64,000 nt of DNA from CALINF01 sp039980455 (lineage in GTDB: Bacteria > Pseudomonadota > Gammaproteobacteria > Pseudomonadales > Halieaceae). The translations under genes were made by a program, and so were the position numbers. The notes beneath the pieces were generated by a model. That model did no database searches, was not told the DNA's origin, and worked only from the letters and a program-made list of their open reading frames with translations. The stretch is from the NCBI GenBank assembly GCA_039980455.1, contig JBDXCG010000003.1:1736001-1800000 (forward strand). Direction: 5' to 3'. Shown here piece by piece: positions 19,602 through 28,656 of the stretch; position 1 is the first letter of the stretch, and each line of letters begins with the position of its first letter.

Positions 19602-19814
19602 ATGCTACCGTTGCCGCATGAAATGGTTGTTGGAGGAATCTATTTGTCGCCTCTGTTCGTCGCTGCTGTGATAGGCGTCGTACTGGCAAATGTCAGCGGA
19701 TCACTCCTCAACCGGTATAGGCTTACTCAGTACTTCTTCTATCCCCCGCTGGTGATGCTGTCTATGGCAGTTATCTACACTCTATTCATTGGTACGTTTA
19801 TTTTTGGAAGCTGA
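19602..19814 (+). CDS. DUF1656 (AaeX-like) small membrane protein
   Basis: This 70-residue, two-helix membrane protein contains GGIYLSPLFVAAVIG and the RYRLTQYFFYPPL segment typical of DUF1656. These small proteins are co-encoded with FUSC and HlyD subunits (AaeX in the E. coli aae system) and are presumed pump accessory subunits. It starts 20 bases after the FUSC stop and ends 4 bases before the adaptor start, consistent with a tight operon. Confidence 0.9.
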   Translation: MLPLPHEMVVGGIYLSPLFVAAVIGVVLANVSGSLLNRYRLTQYFFYPPLVMLSMAVIYTLFIGTFIFGS

Positions 19815-19817
19815 TCT

Positions 19818-20915
19818 GTGAACCTAACCCGTAAACACTATCTTACTGCCGCCATAGCCATTGTTGCGATAGTTGGAGTGCTGCTCAAGTACTGGAACTA
19901 CGTTGTTAACCCTTGGACCAGGGACGGACAGGTGCGCGCAGAAGTTATTCAGGTTACGCCAAGAATATCTGGCCCCATTGTTCGACTACCAATCAAAGAC
20001 AACCAAGCGGTTAAGGCCGGGGACCTGTTATTCGAAATTGACCCTAGAACCTATGCCGCCAGCTTGGACGCTGCTGAAGCTGCCTATGACAGCGCGGTAG
20101 ATCAATACAATGCACTGGAAAAGCAGGTTGATGTGTCACTTGCGCAGATTGAGTCGTCACGAGCGCAGATTCGCCAAGCCGAGAGCACAATCAAGCAACT
20201 TGAAGCTCAGATCGTTAAAGACAAGGCGGAGTACGAGCGACAGCAAGACCTGCTGCCTAAGCGTGCCACTTCTCAGAAGTCGGTAGATAGGGCCAAAGCC
20301 AACTATGATGTCTCACTGCAACAACGAGAGGGAGCGATCGCTTCACTCGCTCAGACTGTAGCAAGCCTGGTGAGTGCAGAAGCAGACCTTGCCAAAAGTA
20401 AGGCGACACTCGGTGCTACTGGAGACACCAATGCCAATCTAAGGCAGGCGCTGGCGTCCGTAGAACAGGCCAGGCTGGATCTTGAATTTACTCAAGTGCG
20501 CTCCACTGTCGATGGCTATGTAACCAATCTTAATCTGCGCAAAGGAAGCCAGGCCGTGGCCAATCAACCGGCTCTTGCCCTGGTAGATATCAACAGCTTC
20601 TGGGTTCACGGCTATTTCAGGGAGACTGCGGTAGAAGATATCGGGCACGGCGACGAGGCCATCGTAATACTGATGTCATATCCTGATCACCCCATACAGG
20701 GGCGCGTCGACAGTCTGGGCTGGGGCATAGCACAGCAAGATGGAAGTACAGGCTTCGAGCTGCTTCCCAATATCAGCCCCACGTTTGAGTGGATCCGACT
20801 TGCCCAGCGGGTTCCCGTGCGGGTGCATCTGGACAATGTTCCTGAAAGCGTTGCCCTCAGAGTGGGCACCACGGCGTCTGTCATCGTGAAAACCGGTACA
20901 GGCGGGGATAACTAA
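19818..20915 (+). CDS. HlyD-family periplasmic adaptor of FUSC-type efflux system
   Basis: A 365-residue adaptor with one N-terminal anchor (about 7-25), lipoyl half-motif LPIKDNQAVKAGDLLFEIDP, a long coiled-coil hairpin (about 75-190), second half-motif with GYVTNLNLRKGSQAV and a barrel domain ending with a TTASVIVKTG strand. This is the AaeA/EmrA layout, linking the FUSC subunit to an outer-membrane channel. It starts with GTG at 19818, three bases after the DUF1656 stop. The channel gene begins three bases after its own stop. The tight spacing supports one transcript and one complex. Confidence 0.92.
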   Translation: MNLTRKHYLTAAIAIVAIVGVLLKYWNYVVNPWTRDGQVRAEVIQVTPRISGPIVRLPIKDNQAVKAGDLLFEIDPRTYAASLDAAEAAYDSAVDQYNALEKQVDVSLAQIESSRAQIRQAESTIKQLEAQIVKDKAEYERQQDLLPKRATSQKSVDRAKANYDVSLQQREGAIASLAQTVASLVSAEADLAKSKATLGATGDTNANLRQALASVEQARLDLEFTQVRSTVDGYVTNLNLRKGSQAVANQPALALVDINSFWVHGYFRETAVEDIGHGDEAIVILMSYPDHPIQGRVDSLGWGIAQQDGSTGFELLPNISPTFEWIRLAQRVPVRVHLDNVPESVALRVGTTASVIVKTGTGGDN

Positions 20916-20918
20916 GGC

Positions 20919-22397
20919 ATGGCCTCACTCTCGCGTCATTGCAGTTGGCTATCAGCAGCATTACTGGCTGGTTGCACGGCAATTGGGCCAGACTATGAGC
21001 CGCCTGAAACTGAAGTTCAGACGACGTGGACAGAGGCCGAGAGTACATTTGTCTCCAGCACCAACTCTCTCGATCCTGAGTGGTGGCATACTGCATTTTC
21101 TGACCCGGTCCTTGATGAACTGACGGATCGCGCGCTTAAAAACAATCTGACACTGCGCTCTGCAGGGCTACGCGTACTGCAGTCTCAGCAACAGTTGGCG
21201 ATTGCTGTCGGCAGCCAATACCCCCAGCAGCAACAGATCAGCGGGCTGGCCCAGCGAGAGCAGGAGAACAACACTCGGTTCAACAGCTACAACGTGGGGT
21301 TCAATTTATCCTGGGAAGCGGATATGTGGGGGCGCTTTAGCCGTCAGGTTGAATCCGCCTCTGCCCAGCTTGATGCCAGCGTTGCAGATTACGATGACGT
21401 AATGGTGTCTCTGGTAGCGCAAGTCGCGCAGAGCTATCTTCTGCTACGGACTTTTCAGGATCGCCTTGCCATTGCGCAGAGAAACATAGATCTTCAGGCG
21501 CAGAGTTTGAGTATCGCGCAGGCAAAGCTCGACGCAGGCGATGTCAGTGAATTGGATGTCGATCAGGCAACAAGCTTGCTCTACAACACGCGTGCGAGTT
21601 TGCCCGATCTGAACGTTTCATTGCAGCAGACCAAGAACGCACTGGCACTGCTGCTGGGTGAATCACCACAGGAATACAACAAACTTGCCGGCACTATTGG
21701 CAAGATTCCTACCACGACTCCCGCCGTGGCGGTTGGCATGCCACAAGACTTGATCAGACAACGTCCGGATGTAAGAGCGGCTGAACGCCAACTGGCATCT
21801 CAGAGCGCCCAGATTGGATTTGCGGAGACCGACCTCTATCCTCACTTTTCCATTGGAGGGAGCATAGGCACTAACGCGATGGACTCTGATGACATTTTTA
21901 GTAGTAACGGAGAGTCGTGGAGTTATTTTGGCGGTTTCACGTGGGATGTCTTCAATTACGGCAGACTAAAGAGCAACGTGCGACTGCAGGATGCTCTATT
22001 TCAGCAGTTGCTCGTGGACTACCAATTTACAGTACTTCAAGCCCAGGTCGATGTGGAGAACGCTATCGTCGCCTACCTGCAGTCTCATGAGAAAGTCAGG
22101 GAGTACCGTCTTGCCAGCGAGGCAGCGCAAAAGGCGGTTGAAGTGTCCTCTGCACAGTATCAGGATGGCTTGGTCGATTTTAATACTGTCATTACTAATC
22201 TAAACTCCCTCGCCACGCAGCAAGACCTACTGTCATCAACGCGCGGGGAAGTGGCTACCAATTTGGTTCAGGTGTATCGATCTCTGGGGGGCGGCTGGCA
22301 ATTGCGCGGCGAACGTGACCCCGTGGAGTTCTTACCCGCCGAGATGAAACAAAATATGCGCGATCGAACCGGTGCGTGGGAAGGCGTGCTTGAATAA
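20919..22397 (+). CDS. Outer-membrane efflux channel lipoprotein (NodT/OprM type)
   Basis: A 492-residue TolC-superfamily lipoprotein with signal peptide and lipobox LLAGC (lipidated C19), then the typical GPDYEPPE start. Two OEP repeats follow, with LNVSLQQTKNALALLLGESP at the end of the first and RPDVRAAERQLASQSAQIG opening the second. It should form the trimeric outer-membrane duct for the FUSC/HlyD system immediately upstream. Because the RND adaptor-permease pair downstream has no channel gene of its own, this protein may serve both pumps; that sharing is inferred. Confidence 0.92.
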   Translation: MASLSRHCSWLSAALLAGCTAIGPDYEPPETEVQTTWTEAESTFVSSTNSLDPEWWHTAFSDPVLDELTDRALKNNLTLRSAGLRVLQSQQQLAIAVGSQYPQQQQISGLAQREQENNTRFNSYNVGFNLSWEADMWGRFSRQVESASAQLDASVADYDDVMVSLVAQVAQSYLLLRTFQDRLAIAQRNIDLQAQSLSIAQAKLDAGDVSELDVDQATSLLYNTRASLPDLNVSLQQTKNALALLLGESPQEYNKLAGTIGKIPTTTPAVAVGMPQDLIRQRPDVRAAERQLASQSAQIGFAETDLYPHFSIGGSIGTNAMDSDDIFSSNGESWSYFGGFTWDVFNYGRLKSNVRLQDALFQQLLVDYQFTVLQAQVDVENAIVAYLQSHEKVREYRLASEAAQKAVEVSSAQYQDGLVDFNTVITNLNSLATQQDLLSSTRGEVATNLVQVYRSLGGGWQLRGERDPVEFLPAEMKQNMRDRTGAWEGVLE

Positions 22398-22463
22398 CCT
22401 CTGTCAACAACAAACCATAATGGATTAGTCGAAGTGCGCCCGCTAACGCCGTTAAGAAGCATC

Positions 22464-23186
22464 ATGACGGACAAAGTTACCCCCATACGCCTCGCGCTAG
22501 AGGGGTTAGTGATCGTAGGCAGTATATTGCTCGCGTTCGCCATAGACGCTGCCTGGGACAATTATCAGGGGTCACAAACCAGGGCGGTGTTACTTGCGTC
22601 GCTCATTGACGACTTCGAAGTTACTCAGGAACGCCTGAACAGCAGCATCGAAACCGCCCAGTCACATCACCGCAACAACACGCGATTCCTTAAAATTATT
22701 AGTAGCGGCGCACCTGCCACTCGAGATGAGCTGGGGGCATTGGCCTCTAGTTTTGTCGCATGGGAGGGGTTCGAACCTGCGCTTTCCACCTATGATTCAG
22801 CCGTAGGACAAGATGGCCTCGCCTCAATTCACAGCGTTGGCTTCTCACGCGCTATCGCACAGTTCTACCAGCACAAAATTTTTCATGACCTGCACAACGA
22901 AATTTTTCTGGAAATGTACTACCAGGGATCACTACACAACATTCAACGCGAGCTGGGCAGTTTCGGTGTACTACTAAGAAGTGACGATTCTTGCAGCGCG
23001 CCAAGCTGCATCTTTCCGCAGGAATTGGACCTGACGACGGATCAGCTAAGAGCCATGGTACTCCAACCCAAAATATATGCTGGCTTTGAAAGTACGCGCA
23101 TCATACAAGCTAACCTACTCGCCTCTCTTGAGGGGATGAACGAGGCAGTGACAGATATACTCATAGAACTGAAGTCCATGCGCTAG
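22464..23186 (+). CDS. Single-pass membrane protein of unknown function (DUF6090-like)
   Basis: About 240 residues when started at ATG 22464; a GTG at 22434 is an alternative. The N-terminus carries one membrane helix, LEGLVIVGSILLAFAIDAAW, followed by a mostly helical extracytoplasmic region with two cysteines (CSAPSC). The EGxxIVxSILLAFxIDxxWD pattern is seen in a widespread group of unknown membrane proteins annotated as DUF6090-like; the match is from memory. It lies between the two efflux systems and may be a passenger or an accessory. Confidence 0.6.
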   Translation: MTDKVTPIRLALEGLVIVGSILLAFAIDAAWDNYQGSQTRAVLLASLIDDFEVTQERLNSSIETAQSHHRNNTRFLKIISSGAPATRDELGALASSFVAWEGFEPALSTYDSAVGQDGLASIHSVGFSRAIAQFYQHKIFHDLHNEIFLEMYYQGSLHNIQRELGSFGVLLRSDDSCSAPSCIFPQELDLTTDQLRAMVLQPKIYAGFESTRIIQANLLASLEGMNEAVTDILIELKSMR

Positions 23187-23316
23187 CTCTTTGGTTTCTC
23201 GGGCAATACCAATGCAGAAACCTCAAGAAGAATCTACTACACTGTTGTTATCGTATCCTTTCCACCACCCCCATTCGCCAGGCCAAAAAGCCAGGTAAAT
23301 AACACGAGAACTGACT

Positions 23317-24450
23317 ATGAGTTCCAGGATTAAACTGCTAACCGGCGCTTTGATTATTGCAATCCTAGCGACAGTCTTCGGATTTCACTTTGTAAAGCAA
23401 AGGGTAATCGCACAGAAGCTCGCGGCGTATCAAGCCCCGCCTATCGCCGTTACAACGCTACAGGCTGAGCAGTCACCCTGGACCGCACGTCTGGTGACGA
23501 TCGGTGAGATCACTGCCAATGACGCCGTGGACGTCACACCACAACTTGGCGGCCAGGTTCGCTCGATCCATTTCAAATCAGGGGATACGGTTGCTCAGGG
23601 CGACTTGCTTTTGCAGCTCGACGACCAGCTAGAGCAAGACGAGTTGGAACGGGAGGTGGCCAAGGTTGAACTTGCCCAATTGGATGTTGATCGCTACACG
23701 ACACTGGTTAAGGAAAATAGTGCGTCTCAGGCGACATTAGACCGCGCCGCGGTGAATCTGAGAACCGATCAGGCATCAGCCCATGCCATTCGCACAAAAA
23801 TCGATTACATGGCAATCAAAGCACCCTTCCCTGGTCGACTCGGTATACGGCAGGTAAACGTCGGTCAATTCGTACAACCGGGTACCGCAATTGTAAACCT
23901 GCAGGATATTTCCGTGCTTTTTGTCGACTTCAGCCTTCCAGAAGCGGACTTGCCTAAGCTTTCGAACGGATTAGCGGTGGAGCTGCAAAGCGACGCCTAC
24001 CCAGACAAGACCTATCACGCAAAAATCAGCGCGATCAGCCCCCAGATAGATCCAAATTCTCGTAACGTGGATATCCGAGCCACTCTCGCTAACCCCGGTA
24101 CAGAGCTCACCCCGGGCATGTTCGCTAAAGTGACCGTTGTGACAGATGAAGTCCTTAACGCCATTCAGCTACCGTCAGTAGCTCTTGCTTACTCACTCTA
24201 TGGGGATATGGCCTATGTGATTGGAGATCCGCTCGAGGGTTCTGCCGATAGTGATGATCCGAAGCGATTCAAAGTTGAACGTCGCTCCGTGGAAGTATTA
24301 GCTAGACGCGACGACAAGGTAGCCATCGGGAAAGGTCTCAAACCTGGAGAAGAAGTCGTCAGTTCAAACCAACAGCAACTCAAAGACGGAACCATCGTGA
24401 TAGTTAACAACAGCGTTGCTCTCGATTCATCTAAAGTCACCGGGCAGTAG
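23317..24450 (+). CDS. RND efflux periplasmic adaptor subunit
   Basis: A 377-residue MFP-type adaptor with an N-terminal anchor or signal (about 5-24), VTPQLGGQVRSIHFKSGDTV as the first lipoyl half, a short coiled-coil hairpin, IKAPFPGRLGIRQVNVGQFV as the second half, a barrel with LPKLSNGLAVELQ and a membrane-proximal domain ending near VVSSNQQQLKDGTIV. The RND permease starts 2 bases after its stop, so the two form an operon. Together they should pump hydrophobic or amphipathic compounds through a TolC-like channel. Confidence 0.93.
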   Translation: MSSRIKLLTGALIIAILATVFGFHFVKQRVIAQKLAAYQAPPIAVTTLQAEQSPWTARLVTIGEITANDAVDVTPQLGGQVRSIHFKSGDTVAQGDLLLQLDDQLEQDELEREVAKVELAQLDVDRYTTLVKENSASQATLDRAAVNLRTDQASAHAIRTKIDYMAIKAPFPGRLGIRQVNVGQFVQPGTAIVNLQDISVLFVDFSLPEADLPKLSNGLAVELQSDAYPDKTYHAKISAISPQIDPNSRNVDIRATLANPGTELTPGMFAKVTVVTDEVLNAIQLPSVALAYSLYGDMAYVIGDPLEGSADSDDPKRFKVERRSVEVLARRDDKVAIGKGLKPGEEVVSSNQQQLKDGTIVIVNNSVALDSSKVTGQ

Positions 24451-24452
24451 AG

Positions 24453-27400
24453 ATGAACTTTACTGACATTTTTATCCGCAGACCGGTTCTTGCCACCGTT
24501 CTTAGCCTGGTACTGTTTGTATTGGGGTTTAAGGCACTGCAAGACTTGCAGATTCGCCAATACCCGGAGCTGGAAACGGGGGTGATTACCATCACCACTA
24601 TTTACCCAGGCGCCAGCGCCAGCAATGTGCAGGGTTACGTTACGCAGCCGATACAGCAGCAGGTGGCTTCGGCCGAAGGTATCGACTACATGTACGCCCA
24701 GAACGAGATGGGCAAATCCTCTATTACACTCTACCTGAAGCTTGACTACCCGACTGACTCTGCGTTGGCGGAGGTTCTGGCACTTGTGCAGCAAGTGAAA
24801 TATCGCCTTCCAGATGGAACACAGGACCCAAGCATTACCAAGTCGTCCTCGCAACCGCCGGTGGCCTATATATCGTTCACATCGGCGCAGCTACAGACTC
24901 AACAGACCTCTGACTTTGTCAGCCGGGTGGCTGTTCCATTGTTTTCTACTGTGGCTGGCGTAAACCGGGTTGATATCGAAGGAGAGCGAGACTTTGCAAT
25001 GCGACTCTGGCTCAACCCCAAGCAAATGGCTGCATTATCAATTGATGCGCGCGACGTGCAGAGCGCCATCTCCGCAAACAACGCTGTCAGTGCCTCAGGC
25101 AGGTTCAAGGGTAACTTTGTTGAGATCGACATAAACGCTCGTACTGATCTCCAAACGGTTGAGCAGTTTGAAAACATCGCAATCAAGAATGTCGACGGAC
25201 GGCTAGTGCGTATTAAGGATATCGCTACCGTGGAACTGGGTGCAAACAACTATGACGAGGAAGTTTCCGCAGGTGGTAAGGAAAGCGTAATGGTTGCCAT
25301 TTCCAATACTGCCGACTCCAACCCGCTGGATGTGATAGATGGCGTTTACAGCGTGTTGCCAGAAATACAGGCAGCAGCGCCTCCCGGTCTGGCTGTCACC
25401 ATGGTGTATGACTCCACTCGCTACATCAGCACGTCTATCGAAGAAGTCACACGAACGCTCGTCGAAGCCGTTCTCATTGTGATCGTTGTGGTGTTTATGT
25501 TCCTGGGAAGCTTTAGGTCTGTATTGATACCCGTAATAACCATCCCGCTATCACTCATAGGCACACTGTTTGTCATGCTTGCGCTGGGCTTCAGTATTAA
25601 CCTACTCACTTTGCTGGCCATGGTACTGGCGATCTCCTTGGTTGTGGATGATGCGATTGTTGTTGTAGAAAACACGTCGCGTCATCTTGAAGATGGCATG
25701 GACCCTTTGCAGGCCGCGCTCGTCAGCGCGCGGGAGATAGCATCTCCGGTTATCTCCATGACCATCACATTGGCTGCAGTGTATGCACCCATCGGCTTCA
25801 TGGGCGGACTGACCGGCTCCCTCTTTACCGAGTTCGCCTTTACGCTCGCTGGGGCCGTTCTGATTTCAGGGTTCATCGCACTGACTCTGACGCCAATGAT
25901 GTGCTCGCGCATTCTGAGTGTCGAGGTCACCAACTCCCCGCTGGCAAAGCGCATCGACTCGGTGCTGGAGCGGCTTCGCAAGGCTTATGAAGGCATTCTT
26001 GTCGTACTACTGGCGAGCCGCAGCTTTGTATGGCCACTGGCAGCGACCGTTCTCACCGCACTGATATTTATGTTTCTCAATACAGCGCAGGAGCTCGCAC
26101 CGGAAGAAGACCAGGGCGCTGTGTTGGTAATGGGAACCGGACCGACACAAGCCAACACGGACTACCTGAAGGCTACTGCAAAGCCGCTTGAATCAATGTT
26201 CAGTGAGTTGAAGGAAACCGACACGTCGTTCAGCGTCTATGGCTACCAAAATGACTATACCCTCTTCTCACTCGACATTTTGACGGACTGGGATGCACGA
26301 GAGCGCACGGCGCAGGATATTCAGCTCGAGATGCAAACCCGCTTGCAGACCTCACCCGGCCTGCAACTGTATACATTTTCTCCCCCAGTGCTTCCGGGTA
26401 CGCCACAAGGCTTGCCTTACCAGCTGGTGGTGAAGTCTGCGATCGATGATCTCGAAACCATGTATGCGCACATAGAAAAGCTCACGGAGGCTGCTGCAAG
26501 CAGCGGAAAATTTATCTTCATAAAGAATGATCTGAAGATAGACAGACCCCAGATCGACATTTCTATTGACCGCGACAAAGCCTCCTCATTGGGAATAAGT
26601 GCCAAGGACATCGGACAGGTATTGCAGGGCTTTTTGAGTGAGGGCTTTATTAATTACTTCTCACTCGACGGACGCAGCTATCAGGTAATTTCCGAGGTGC
26701 CTCGCAGCGACCGTCTGGACACCGCCGCACTGGGCACTTACTTCATTCGCGCCGCCTCGGGCGATATGGTTCCACTGTCAGCCGTTGTGACTGTAGAGCA
26801 TGTCGTGCGTCCCTCCCAGAACAACCAGTTTCAACAACTTAATAGCGCAACCGTTGAAGGCAAGATGATGCCCGGCGTCAGTCTCAGTGAGGCTCATGAA
26901 TACATGGTCGGGCAAGCCGAAAAAATACTCCCTGAAAGCTATTTGCTGGACTCCTCAGGCGAGCTCAGACAATTCCTGCAAGAAGGTAGCTCTCTTGTCG
27001 CCACTTTCTTTCTGGCGATAATTATCATCTACCTTGTTCTCGCAGCGCAGTTCGAGAGTTTTCGCGATCCGCTCATAATTCTAACCACCGTACCTCTGTC
27101 AATCTTTGGGGCGATGCTACCGCTCTATTTTGGCGTTGCTACTCTCAATATTTATACCGAGGTCGGATTGGTGACGCTCATTGGGCTGATCAGTAAGCAC
27201 GGCATCCTCATCGTTCAGTTCGCCAACGACTTGCAAAGGGACGAAGGGCTGAACAAGCACGATGCCATTCTCAAATCTGCGGGCATAAGATTACGTCCGG
27301 TACTCATGACCACAGCGGCTATGGTGATCGGCGTTCTGCCATTGGTGATAGCATCTGGCGCAGGTGCTGAAAGCCGGTTCTCCATCGGCCTGGTGATTTC

Positions 27401-27542
27401 TGTTGGCATGGCCGTAGGTACGCTGTTCACTCTATTTGTACTTCCAGCGATCTACACCTTCCTGGCAGAGCAGCACAATACAGTAGAAGACGCGCAGGAA
27501 TCGGCGCCGAGTCCAAATCTCGAACCTGCAAACTCACAATAG
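24453..27542 (+). CDS. RND multidrug efflux permease (HAE1/AcrB-like)
   Basis: A 1029-residue permease of full family length. It opens with NFTDIFIRRPVLATVLSLVL, has the first periplasmic loop with YPGASASNVQGYVTQPI, the helix-4 proton-relay aspartates in SLVVDDAIVVVENTSR and a second half with the conserved ISKHGILIVQFAN segment. It is the proton-driven pump of a tripartite system and is coupled to the adaptor gene upstream. The substrate range cannot be read from sequence. The sequence is closest in style to the MexF/AcrB-like pumps with short soluble loops. Confidence 0.94.
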   Translation: MNFTDIFIRRPVLATVLSLVLFVLGFKALQDLQIRQYPELETGVITITTIYPGASASNVQGYVTQPIQQQVASAEGIDYMYAQNEMGKSSITLYLKLDYPTDSALAEVLALVQQVKYRLPDGTQDPSITKSSSQPPVAYISFTSAQLQTQQTSDFVSRVAVPLFSTVAGVNRVDIEGERDFAMRLWLNPKQMAALSIDARDVQSAISANNAVSASGRFKGNFVEIDINARTDLQTVEQFENIAIKNVDGRLVRIKDIATVELGANNYDEEVSAGGKESVMVAISNTADSNPLDVIDGVYSVLPEIQAAAPPGLAVTMVYDSTRYISTSIEEVTRTLVEAVLIVIVVVFMFLGSFRSVLIPVITIPLSLIGTLFVMLALGFSINLLTLLAMVLAISLVVDDAIVVVENTSRHLEDGMDPLQAALVSAREIASPVISMTITLAAVYAPIGFMGGLTGSLFTEFAFTLAGAVLISGFIALTLTPMMCSRILSVEVTNSPLAKRIDSVLERLRKAYEGILVVLLASRSFVWPLAATVLTALIFMFLNTAQELAPEEDQGAVLVMGTGPTQANTDYLKATAKPLESMFSELKETDTSFSVYGYQNDYTLFSLDILTDWDARERTAQDIQLEMQTRLQTSPGLQLYTFSPPVLPGTPQGLPYQLVVKSAIDDLETMYAHIEKLTEAAASSGKFIFIKNDLKIDRPQIDISIDRDKASSLGISAKDIGQVLQGFLSEGFINYFSLDGRSYQVISEVPRSDRLDTAALGTYFIRAASGDMVPLSAVVTVEHVVRPSQNNQFQQLNSATVEGKMMPGVSLSEAHEYMVGQAEKILPESYLLDSSGELRQFLQEGSSLVATFFLAIIIIYLVLAAQFESFRDPLIILTTVPLSIFGAMLPLYFGVATLNIYTEVGLVTLIGLISKHGILIVQFANDLQRDEGLNKHDAILKSAGIRLRPVLMTTAAMVIGVLPLVIASGAGAESRFSIGLVISVGMAVGTLFTLFVLPAIYTFLAEQHNTVEDAQESAPSPNLEPANSQ

Positions 27543-27613
27543 AGTCGAACGTCCAGCTAGCGCTGCGGGCGTTCACCGTAAACATTCGCGAGGTCGTACT
27601 GAGGTTGAAGAAG

Positions 27614-28564
27614 GTGAACAAACCGTCGTTATTGTGCAGACTGCTAGCCAGTTTGTTGTTGCCGCTAGCATCTACCGCGGGATACACGGCAGAGGGAGGT
27701 TACAGCAACTATATACCGGGAACCTATGGCGATTTTGCTATGGCCGTTGAGCCGCCGGATAAGCTCACACTGAGAAACGACGTTTACTACTACGAAGCAA
27801 ACGACAAAGAATCCTTCAGGGCGGGACGGGTCGAAGTTGAGGCAGACCTGACCTTTCTGGTCAACCTGACGACTCTTCTGTACAAACCAGATGTTCAAAT
27901 CGCCGGCGCGCAGTACGCCTTTGGCACGCTTATACCTGTGGCGAAAAATGAAATTGACAGTACCTTGAACGTGGATCTGATGGCTTCCGGCCCCACTTAC
28001 AGCGATACAGCCGAAGCTTCAGGGCTTGGCGATATTGTTCTTGTTCCCTGGGTGCTGTACTGGAATGAGAAAAACCTGCACACCACCTTTTCCCAATACA
28101 TTGTGGCGCCCACTGGTGACTATGATAAGACTAACTCGATCAATGCGGGGCTCAATTACTGGAGTTTTGATTCCAATATCGCGGTGACGTATCTGAACCC
28201 GACCTCGGGCTGGGAATTCTCCGGTAACCTTGGCTACATATACAATACGGAGAACTCGGCTACTGACTACCAAAGCGGTGAGGAAATCCATGTGGATTTC
28301 GCGATTAATCGATACCTCTCAGAGTCATTGGCGCTAGGTATACACGGATTCCACCAGAAGCAGGTCACAGGAGACAGTGGTGATGGCGCTGTACTGGGGG
28401 ATTTTAAAGCTGAAGTTTCTGGAGCTGGCCCAGCTCTGCTATGGTCAACCCAGCTGGCCGACAGGCCTGTCTCTTTGATTGCAAAATGGCTGCACGATTT
28501 TGATGCCGACCGACGTATCGAGGGCGACCACTTCATCGTCAGCTTTGCGCTAGGCTTCAACTAA
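27614..28564 (+). CDS. MetA-pathway-type outer-membrane transporter protein
   Basis: About 316 residues with a signal peptide ending near STAGYTAEGG. The repeated amphipathic strands, conserved GGYSNYIPGTYGDFAMAVEPP start and late SLIAKWLHDFDADRRIEGD and final aromatic residue fit the Phenol_MetA_deg (SphA-like) family of predicted outer-membrane barrels. GTG 27614 is chosen because GAGG lies 9 bases upstream; TTG 27605 would add three residues. Family members are found near aromatic-compound degradation and efflux genes and are presumed porins. Its position just after the RND operon is compatible with shared regulation, though no function is proven. Confidence 0.8.
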   Translation: MNKPSLLCRLLASLLLPLASTAGYTAEGGYSNYIPGTYGDFAMAVEPPDKLTLRNDVYYYEANDKESFRAGRVEVEADLTFLVNLTTLLYKPDVQIAGAQYAFGTLIPVAKNEIDSTLNVDLMASGPTYSDTAEASGLGDIVLVPWVLYWNEKNLHTTFSQYIVAPTGDYDKTNSINAGLNYWSFDSNIAVTYLNPTSGWEFSGNLGYIYNTENSATDYQSGEEIHVDFAINRYLSESLALGIHGFHQKQVTGDSGDGAVLGDFKAEVSGAGPALLWSTQLADRPVSLIAKWLHDFDADRRIEGDHFIVSFALGFN

Positions 28565-28656
28565 AGCTGGTTACCGTCTTGTTAAGAGCGCACGCGAGCA
28601 CCACTGGGGAGCTCAACGACAAACTCATCAAACCAACCATTGGCCCTTTTTACCGG

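Noticed and set aside
24213..24854. 213-codon leftward frame across the RND adaptor/permease junction
   Set aside because: It is antisense to two unmistakable efflux genes.
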